Assembly: GCA_029932495.1 (NCBI GenBank)
Contig: JAOZPY010000052.1
Coordinates: 1-11,138, forward strand
Length of the DNA stretch: 11,138 bases
Source: Desulfobacterales bacterium
GTDB lineage: Bacteria; Desulfobacterota; Desulfobacteria; Desulfobacterales; JAFDCJ01
Direction: 5' to 3'
Made by a program: the position numbers and the translations under genes. Position 1 is the stretch's first letter; every line of letters begins with the position of its first letter. Positions 6,256 to 11,138 of the stretch are shown one piece after another. The notes beneath the pieces were generated by a model. The model was not told the origin of the DNA and made no database searches. It saw nothing but the letters and a program-made list of their open reading frames with translations.

Positions 6256-6936
6256 ATGAAACGAATCCTTGCGCTGGGTATCATTGTCTTGTTTTTAGGC
6301 TCTGGGTGCACCGCGCTGAAAAAAAGCTGGAATGCCCTGGTGGGAAAACAGGAGGTCGGAACCGCCCAGCAACTGGCTTGGGACGGCATGAATGCCTACG
6401 ATGATGGCGACTACAAACTGGCCATTGAAAAATTCCAGCAGCTCAAAGACTGGTATCCGTTTTCCAAGTATGCAATGCTGGCGGAACTAAAAATCGCTGA
6501 TGCCAACTATCACCTTGAAAAGTATGAAGAAGCGGTTTTCGCCTATGAAGAATTTGAAAAGCTTCATCCGCGCAATGAGGCCATTCCCTATGTGATCTAT
6601 CAAATCGGCCGCTGTTACTTTGATCAGATCGACACGATTGACCGTGACCAGACTCCTGCCCGCAAGGCGCTGGAGGCATTTCAACGCCTTCAAAAACAGT
6701 TTCCCAACGATCCGTATGCGCGCAGTGGCGCCGAGCACATGACCCGCTGCTATAAAAGCCTGGCCGGCAATGAATTTTATATCGGTGTTTTTTATTATAA
6801 ATCCAGTCACTATGAAGCTGCCCTGAAGCGTTTCATGGATGTGCTTTCCAAATATCCCGACGTTGGATATCATCAAAAGGCCATGCAGTATATTGCCAAA
6901 TGTGAAGCTAGCCTGGCAGGAAAAAGGAAGAATTGA
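6256..6936 (+). CDS. bamD: BamD-like outer-membrane assembly lipoprotein
   Basis: This 226-residue protein has a short lipoprotein signal (MKRILALGIIVLFLGSGC, lipidated Cys18; the -3 residue is Gly, slightly off consensus) followed by tetratricopeptide-like helices: about 45-75 (YDDGDYKLAIEKFQQL), 80-115 (EKYEEAVFAYEEF), 140-165 and 185-222. The order, size and motifs such as WYPFSKYA, YVIYQIGRCYFDQ and DPYA fit BamD/ComL (YfiO), the TPR lipoprotein that works with BamA in folding outer-membrane beta-barrels from the periplasmic face. The ATG at 6256 is chosen because it starts the lipoprotein signal; its ribosome site is poor. An in-frame ATG at 6151 would bury the signal behind 35 extra residues. 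Other BAM genes are not in the window. Confidence 0.88.
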   Translation: MKRILALGIIVLFLGSGCTALKKSWNALVGKQEVGTAQQLAWDGMNAYDDGDYKLAIEKFQQLKDWYPFSKYAMLAELKIADANYHLEKYEEAVFAYEEFEKLHPRNEAIPYVIYQIGRCYFDQIDTIDRDQTPARKALEAFQRLQKQFPNDPYARSGAEHMTRCYKSLAGNEFYIGVFYYKSSHYEAALKRFMDVLSKYPDVGYHQKAMQYIAKCEASLAGKRKN

Positions 6937-6958
6937 CCCCGGGTACCTAAAAAAACTC

Positions 6959-6988
6959 TTTACACCCGCTAAATTTTGGAGTAAGAAT
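6959..6988 (+). promoter_or_regulatory. Weak candidate promoter of rpmB
   Basis: TTTACA (6959-6964) matches five of six -35 bases, with AAGAAT (6983-6988) as a four-of-six -10 at 18 bp. It lies in the 93-bp gap between bamD and rpmB. The ribosomal gene could equally be read through from bamD, since no terminator is seen. Confidence 0.25.
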
Positions 6989-7029
6989 CCAGTTTCTATT
7001 TTTTCAGATTGTTAACAAGGAGACAAATT

Positions 7030-7221
7030 ATGTCAAAAGTATGTGAAATATGCGGGAAAAAACCCATGGTAGGTCATAACATCAGCCACGCCCATAATCT
7101 TACCAAACGCCGCTTCAATCCGAACCTTCAGCGGGTACGCACGATTTACAATGGCAGGGTTAAAAAAATGATGGTCTGCACCAATTGCATCAAGTCCGGC
7201 CATGTGGTCAAGGCTCCCTAG
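7030..7221 (+). CDS. rpmB: 50S ribosomal protein L28
   Basis: A 63-residue protein with the L28 signature: SKVCEICGKKPMVGHNISHA at the start, NLTKRRFNPNLQRVR in the middle, and MMVCTNCIKSG near the end. Two CxxC pairs (Cys5/Cys8 and Cys50/Cys53) make it the zinc-ribbon (C+) form of L28, the version found in many sulfate reducers and firmicutes, rather than the cysteine-free form. AAGGAG (7017-7022) sits 7 nt before the ATG at 7030, which rules out the in-frame ATG at 7009. It stands alone rather than with rpmG. Its TAG stop overlaps the stop of rel on the other strand. Confidence 0.96.
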   Translation: MSKVCEICGKKPMVGHNISHAHNLTKRRFNPNLQRVRTIYNGRVKKMMVCTNCIKSGHVVKAP

Positions 7222-9362
7222 CCCACCCGCTTTACTTCCTGCACAAGTTTAACCTTTTTTACCGCCGACAGAATTTTTTCCAGATGACTGACATCCTCGA
7301 CACCGATGGTAAAAAAGCTGTCGACCATCTTGTTTTCGCTGGTCTCGGAGGTTGCATTGAGAATGTTGGCGCCGTGCTTGCTGATACTGCCGACGACATC
7401 GGCCAGCAGCCCCACCCGGTCATGTGAGATAATGCGAATTTTGACCGGATAGGTCTCAGTGATCTCCTGATTCCATTCCACCTCGATCTGGCGTTCTGGA
7501 TTCATACGCAGCGCATTGACACAGGTGGTGCGGTGAATTGTCACCCCATATCCCTGGGTGATGTAACCAATGATCGGATCCCCGGGAACCGGCTGGCAGC
7601 ATTTGCCGAATTTTATCAGAATATCATCCACCCCCCTGACAAGCACGCCGGCTTTAAGCCTTTTTTTGCGAACCACCCGCCCCACAATTTTGTTGAAAAT
7701 CGACGCCTGCCCTTCTTCGGGCTCCTGCCGGGGGGCAAACCTGCGAACCACCTGCAAGGGTGTGATTTTTCCATAGCCGACGTTGGCAACCAGGTCATCT
7801 ACAGCTTTAAAACCGAAATGGGTGCCCACTTCCGCCATTTTTTCAGATTTGGCCAGGGTGTTGAAATTGAGTTTTTCCTTGCGAAATGCTTTTTCCAGCA
7901 TCTCCCGACCCAGGCTGGTGCTGCGTTCTTTTTCCTGGGTCTTGATCCAATGACGAATCTTGGAGCGTGCTTTGACGGTTTTGACATTCTTCAGCCAATC
8001 TTTGCTGGGATGGTGATTGGCGGATGTGATCACTTCAACAATATCACCGGTTTGCAACTCGTAGGTCAAAGGAACCAGCTGGCCGTTTACCTTGGCGCCG
8101 GTACATTGGTTGCCGACTTCCGAGTGGATCATGTAAGCGAAATCCACTGCAATGGCACCCCTGGGCAGGGTTTTGATTTCCCCCCGGGGGGTAAACACGT
8201 AAACTTCATCCTGGAATAGATCAATGCGCACATTTTCCAGGAATTCGCCCGGATCCAGAAAGTTTTTCTGATTGTCCACCAAATCCTGAATCCAGGCAAA
8301 CTTTTTGCTGATATTCTCATCAATGCGCCGGCCTTCCTTGTAACTCCAGTGAGCGGCAATACCGGACTGGGCCACCCGGTCCATCTCCCAGGTGCGAATC
8401 TGGATTTCAATGCGCTCGCCGAAAGGACCGATCACCGTGGTATGCAATGACTGGTACATGTTGGGCTTGGGACGGGCGATGTAATCTTTGAACTTGTGAT
8501 CAATGGGTTTCCACATGGAATGAATCAGTCCCAGGGCTTCATAGCAGTGGGAAATGGAGTCGAGGATAATGCGAAAGGCAATGATATCATAGATCTCCTC
8601 AAAGGGTAGATTCTGGGAAACCATTTTATTGTAAATACTGTAATAATTCTTATTGCGCCCCAGCACTTCGGCCTGCAGACCGGCTTCATCCATCTTTTTT
8701 TGGATACGACCCCTAACGGTTTCCATATACTTTTCGCGTTCGGGCCGGGACTTGGCCACCAGGATTTTAATTCGGCTGTATTCATCGGGTTGAAAAAACT
8801 TGAAGGAAGTTTCTTCCAATTCATTTTTGATCCAGTAAATTCCAAGCCGGGCGGCAATAGGCGCATAAATATCAAGCGTTTCCCGGGCAATCTGGCGCTG
8901 CTTGCCCGATTTATGAAACTGCAGAGTGCGCATATTGTGAAGCCGGTCCGCCAGTTTGATCAAAATGACCCGGATGTCGTCGGCCATGGCCAGGATCATT
9001 TTGCGCAAGCTTTCAGCCTGCCGCGCCCGGGAACTGTGAAAAGACAGGCTGGAAAGTTTGGTGACACCGGATACAATGTGCAATACCTCAGGGCCGAACA
9101 GTTCCCCGATTTGGTCGACCGTGGCATGGGTATCTTCGATAACATCGTGCAATAGACCGGCGGCGATACTGGTGGTATCCAGTTTCATATCGGCCAGAAT
9201 GCCCGCCACCTCGAGGGGGTGGGAAAGGTAGGGCTCACCGGACAGGCGCACCTGGCCGGCATGCACCCTTGCGGTGTAAACATAGGCGCGTTCGACGATA
9301 TCCAGGTCCGCCTCCGGATGGTAATCAGTAATCTTATCCAGGATGTCAGTAATGCGAATCAA
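7218..9362 (-). CDS. rel: Bifunctional (p)ppGpp synthetase/hydrolase (Rel/SpoT)
   Basis: This 714-residue protein has the complete long RSH architecture. The HD hydrolase domain (about 1-180) keeps Arg39, His48, His72-Asp73, Glu76-Asp77 and Asp139. The synthetase domain (about 225-345) keeps Asp259 and Glu319, and the loop motif is KFKD (290-293), near the RxKD of bifunctional enzymes and unlike the ExDD of synthetase-only RelA. A TGS domain (385-446), a zinc-finger-like region with Cys588-Cys589, His610 and Cys614, and a C-terminal ACT domain (638-714) follow. Both activities are therefore expected: making (p)ppGpp on starved ribosomes and degrading it. Start is TTG at 9362; the in-frame TGA at 9369-9371 leaves no earlier start, and GGGTGA lies 6 nt upstream. 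It lies downstream of proS (129-bp gap) and tail-to-tail with rpmB. Confidence 0.96.
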   Translation of the reverse strand: MIRITDILDKITDYHPEADLDIVERAYVYTARVHAGQVRLSGEPYLSHPLEVAGILADMKLDTTSIAAGLLHDVIEDTHATVDQIGELFGPEVLHIVSGVTKLSSLSFHSSRARQAESLRKMILAMADDIRVILIKLADRLHNMRTLQFHKSGKQRQIARETLDIYAPIAARLGIYWIKNELEETSFKFFQPDEYSRIKILVAKSRPEREKYMETVRGRIQKKMDEAGLQAEVLGRNKNYYSIYNKMVSQNLPFEEIYDIIAFRIILDSISHCYEALGLIHSMWKPIDHKFKDYIARPKPNMYQSLHTTVIGPFGERIEIQIRTWEMDRVAQSGIAAHWSYKEGRRIDENISKKFAWIQDLVDNQKNFLDPGEFLENVRIDLFQDEVYVFTPRGEIKTLPRGAIAVDFAYMIHSEVGNQCTGAKVNGQLVPLTYELQTGDIVEVITSANHHPSKDWLKNVKTVKARSKIRHWIKTQEKERSTSLGREMLEKAFRKEKLNFNTLAKSEKMAEVGTHFGFKAVDDLVANVGYGKITPLQVVRRFAPRQEPEEGQASIFNKIVGRVVRKKRLKAGVLVRGVDDILIKFGKCCQPVPGDPIIGYITQGYGVTIHRTTCVNALRMNPERQIEVEWNQEITETYPVKIRIISHDRVGLLADVVGSISKHGANILNATSETSENKMVDSFFTIGVEDVSHLEKILSAVKKVKLVQEVKRVG

Positions 9363-9368
9363 TTCAGA

Positions 9369-9374
9369 TCACCC
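9369..9374 (-). promoter_or_regulatory. Ribosome binding site of rel, overlapping an in-frame stop
   Basis: GGGTGA on the minus strand is 6 nt before the TTG start. Its last three bases are a TGA in frame with rel, so nothing upstream can belong to the protein and TTG is the only plausible start. Confidence 0.65.
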
Positions 9375-9380
9375 GATAAA

Positions 9381-9410
9381 AAGATAAGACCTTAATTGAG
9401 CAGAAGTCAA
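9381..9410 (-). promoter_or_regulatory. Candidate promoter of rel
   Basis: On the minus strand, TTGACT (9405-9410) and TATCTT (9381-9386) are spaced 18 bp. Matches are five and four of six. The predicted start near 9374 would leave a leader of only about 12 nt beginning at the ribosome site, which is tight, so this is tentative. Confidence 0.3.
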
Positions 9411-9455
9411 GAGCACAGATTCCTTAATTGGTGTTCATCCCTAAATGGTCTTTCC

Positions 9456-9480
9456 CCCGCTGGACTTTGTCCTGTGCGGG
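9456..9480. terminator. Two-part hairpin after proS, possible weak terminator
   Basis: CCCGC (9456-9460) pairs with GCGGG (9476-9480), and inside it GGAC (9462-9465) pairs with GTCC (9469-9472) around a 3-nt loop. It lies 11 nt beyond the proS stop. There is no T-run after the stem, so it may only attenuate read-through into rel. Confidence 0.35.
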
Positions 9481-9491
9481 CTGGACGCTAA

Positions 9492-11012
9492 TTAATAGGC
9501 CTTGGCAAATATCACCCGCTGGGTGCCCGGTTTGCCGCAACCGACACAGGTGCCCGGATCCCTGTCCTGTTCAAAGGGAATGCAGCGGATCGTCACGGCC
9601 AGATCCTCTTTTATTTTTTGCTCGCAGGCGGACTGTCCGCACCAGGAACAAACGGCAAAGCCTCCATGAATTTCCGGTTTTTGCTGATTTTGAGGCGTAA
9701 AAAAATCGTAAAAGGCGGCGTTGTCTTCGATGGTTACCGTATTTTCCTTGCGAAAGGCCAGCGCCCGTGCAAAAAGGGTTTGCTGGATTTCATCTAAAAT
9801 ATCCATAACCTGCGCCACAAACTGGTCTTTCGGGATGGAAAACTTGTCCCGGTGGGCCCGGTCGCGCCGTCCCACGTAAACGCTGTTTTGGGCAATATCC
9901 CGGGGACCGATTTCAACGCGCAGCGGGATGCCTTTTTTGATCCACTCCCAGCCCCGGGCGCCGCCGATGTCCCGGCTGTCGATTTCAACCACGAGCCGAC
10001 GGTGATGATAAAATTTTTCTCTTAACTCTGCGGCCAGGCTTTCAGTGTATTCCATCACCCGCTGTCTGTCGGCATCCTTGCGGACGATGGGCAGCAGCAC
10101 CACGTGGGCCGATGCGATCCGGGGCGGCAGCAGGATTCCGTCGTCGTCGCCGTGGATCATGATCAACCCGCCAATCAGCCGGGTGGAAGCCCCCCAGGAG
10201 GTGGTCCAAACGTAGTCTTCCACCTCATCGGCCGTTTGAAATTTGATTTCAGAAGCCCGGGCAAAGTTTTGTCCCAGAAAATGGGAAGTACCGGCCTGCA
10301 GCGCTTTGCGATCCTGCATCATGGCTTCGATGCACAGGGTTTCCACCGCTCCGGGGAAGCGTTCGGCCTCGGTTTTTGCGCCTTTGACCACCGGCATGGC
10401 CAGGTATTCTTCGGACATGCGGGCGTAAACATCCAGCATCATGCGGGTGCGTTCCAGGGCCTCCTCGGCGGTGGCATGGGCCGTATGGCCTTCCTGCCAT
10501 AAAAATTCACTGGTGCGCAGAAAAAGCCGGGTGCGCATCTCCCAGCGCACCACGTTGGCCCACTGGTTGATCAGTACGGGAAGATCGCGATAACTGCTGA
10601 CCCACTTTGAAAATGAATCGCCGATGATTGTTTCGGAAGTGGGGCGCACCACCAGGGGTTCGGTCAAGGGTCCGGCGGGTACGAGGGCGCCGGCGTCATT
10701 TTTTTCCAGTCGATGATGGGTGACCACCGCACACTCCTTGGCAAACCCCTCAACGTGGGCGGCCTCCTTTTCCAGAAAACTCAAGGGGATAAATACCGGG
10801 AAATAGGCATTTTTAACCCCCGTGGCTTTAAACATGTCATCCAGCACACGCACGATATTTTCCCACAGTGCATACCCCCAAGGCCGGATGACCATACATC
10901 CGCGCACCGGGGAGCGCTCGGCCAAAACCGATGCTTTGATCACCTGCTGGTACCACTCCGGATAATCCTCTGCCCTTGTCGGCTGTATTGCCGTCTGTGC
11001 TTTATCTGTCAT
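9492..11012 (-). CDS. proS: Prolyl-tRNA synthetase, type without bacterial editing insertion
   Basis: This 506-residue class II synthetase charges tRNA-Pro with proline in the cytosol. It shows VVRPTSETII (121-130), motif 2 VVRWEMRTRLFLRTSEFLWQEGHTAH (about 154-179), motif 3 around GASTRLIGGLIMIHGDDDG, and an anticodon-binding domain after it. The C-terminal zinc-type domain has Cys455, Cys458, Cys489 and Cys492 and ends in Tyr506. Going straight from motif 2 to motif 3 without a ~180-residue insertion, plus the zinc domain ending in Tyr, marks the archaeal/eukaryote-like ProS found in some bacteria, not the E. coli type. The start at 11012 has AAAGGA 5 nt upstream. The frame stays open to an ATG at 11108 (32 more residues) but that ATG has no ribosome site. 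Probably transcribed ahead of rel, with a 129-bp gap. Confidence 0.95.
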   Translation of the reverse strand: MTDKAQTAIQPTRAEDYPEWYQQVIKASVLAERSPVRGCMVIRPWGYALWENIVRVLDDMFKATGVKNAYFPVFIPLSFLEKEAAHVEGFAKECAVVTHHRLEKNDAGALVPAGPLTEPLVVRPTSETIIGDSFSKWVSSYRDLPVLINQWANVVRWEMRTRLFLRTSEFLWQEGHTAHATAEEALERTRMMLDVYARMSEEYLAMPVVKGAKTEAERFPGAVETLCIEAMMQDRKALQAGTSHFLGQNFARASEIKFQTADEVEDYVWTTSWGASTRLIGGLIMIHGDDDGILLPPRIASAHVVLLPIVRKDADRQRVMEYTESLAAELREKFYHHRRLVVEIDSRDIGGARGWEWIKKGIPLRVEIGPRDIAQNSVYVGRRDRAHRDKFSIPKDQFVAQVMDILDEIQQTLFARALAFRKENTVTIEDNAAFYDFFTPQNQQKPEIHGGFAVCSWCGQSACEQKIKEDLAVTIRCIPFEQDRDPGTCVGCGKPGTQRVIFAKAY

Positions 11013-11017
11013 AAGGT

Positions 11018-11023
11018 TCCTTT
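11018..11023 (-). promoter_or_regulatory. Ribosome binding site deciding the proS start
   Basis: AAAGGA on the minus strand, 5 nt before the ATG at 11012, supports the 506-residue protein. The in-frame extension to 11108 is more likely the untranslated leader. Confidence 0.7.
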
Positions 11024-11138
11024 CGATTGCATCAGATCCAAGTAGCTTCTCAAAAAAGTTGCGATTGGCCCGCGCAATATGGTTTTTGGCCTCGCTTTCT
11101 GTGTCCATTTGGGGCGCCAGCGCATCGGTGGGCTAAAT

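Noticed and set aside
7533..8219. 228-codon plus-strand frame opposite rel
   Set aside because: It is antisense to the TGS and zinc-finger region of Rel, with no ribosome site or domain.

Overview
The window looks like ordinary chromosomal sequence from a Gram-negative bacterium, most plausibly a member of the Desulfobacterota (former Deltaproteobacteria). Two lipoproteins and a BamD homologue imply an outer membrane. The TraB-family protein, the long PurN, the single bifunctional Rel/SpoT and the ProRS without an editing insertion fit that group. This placement is inference from protein character and gene mix; no marker was searched against a database.

Layout from left to right: (i) 1-2136, minus strand: a two-gene operon encoding a CbbQ/NorQ-type AAA+ ATPase followed, 2 nt downstream, by a NorD/CbbO-like protein that runs off the left edge before its expected VWA domain. 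(ii) 2334-4320, plus strand: a TraB-family membrane protein and, 13 nt later, a lipoprotein with SPOR and NlpC/P60 domains, diverging from (i) across a 197-bp spacer. (iii) 4321-4787: a 467-bp gene-free stretch holding a 13-bp perfect GC-rich hairpin and a roughly 210-bp imperfect foldback (long inverted repeat). (iv) 4788-5588, minus strand: an unusually long purN. It diverges from (v), thioredoxin (5737-6063, plus), across a 148-bp spacer that carries a textbook TTGACA-17-TATAAT promoter overlapping a 7-bp dyad. (vi) bamD (6256-6936) and rpmB (7030-7221), plus strand. (vii) rel/spoT (7218-9362) and proS (9492-11012), minus strand; rel overlaps the stop codon of rpmB tail-to-tail.

Most genes are housekeeping: envelope assembly and remodelling (bamD, the SPOR/NlpC lipoprotein), redox (trx), purine synthesis (purN), translation (rpmB, proS) and the stringent response (rel). 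The ATPase/VWA pair belongs to a class that remodels or activates a metalloenzyme or Rubisco-like client; no client is visible here. The parts least explained by known genes are the foldback in 4508-4718, the insertion in PurN, the clientless ATPase/VWA pair, and the dyad embedded in the purN/trx divergent promoter. I found no tRNA, rRNA, CRISPR array, insertion sequence or complete mobile element, and no clearly new multi-gene system.
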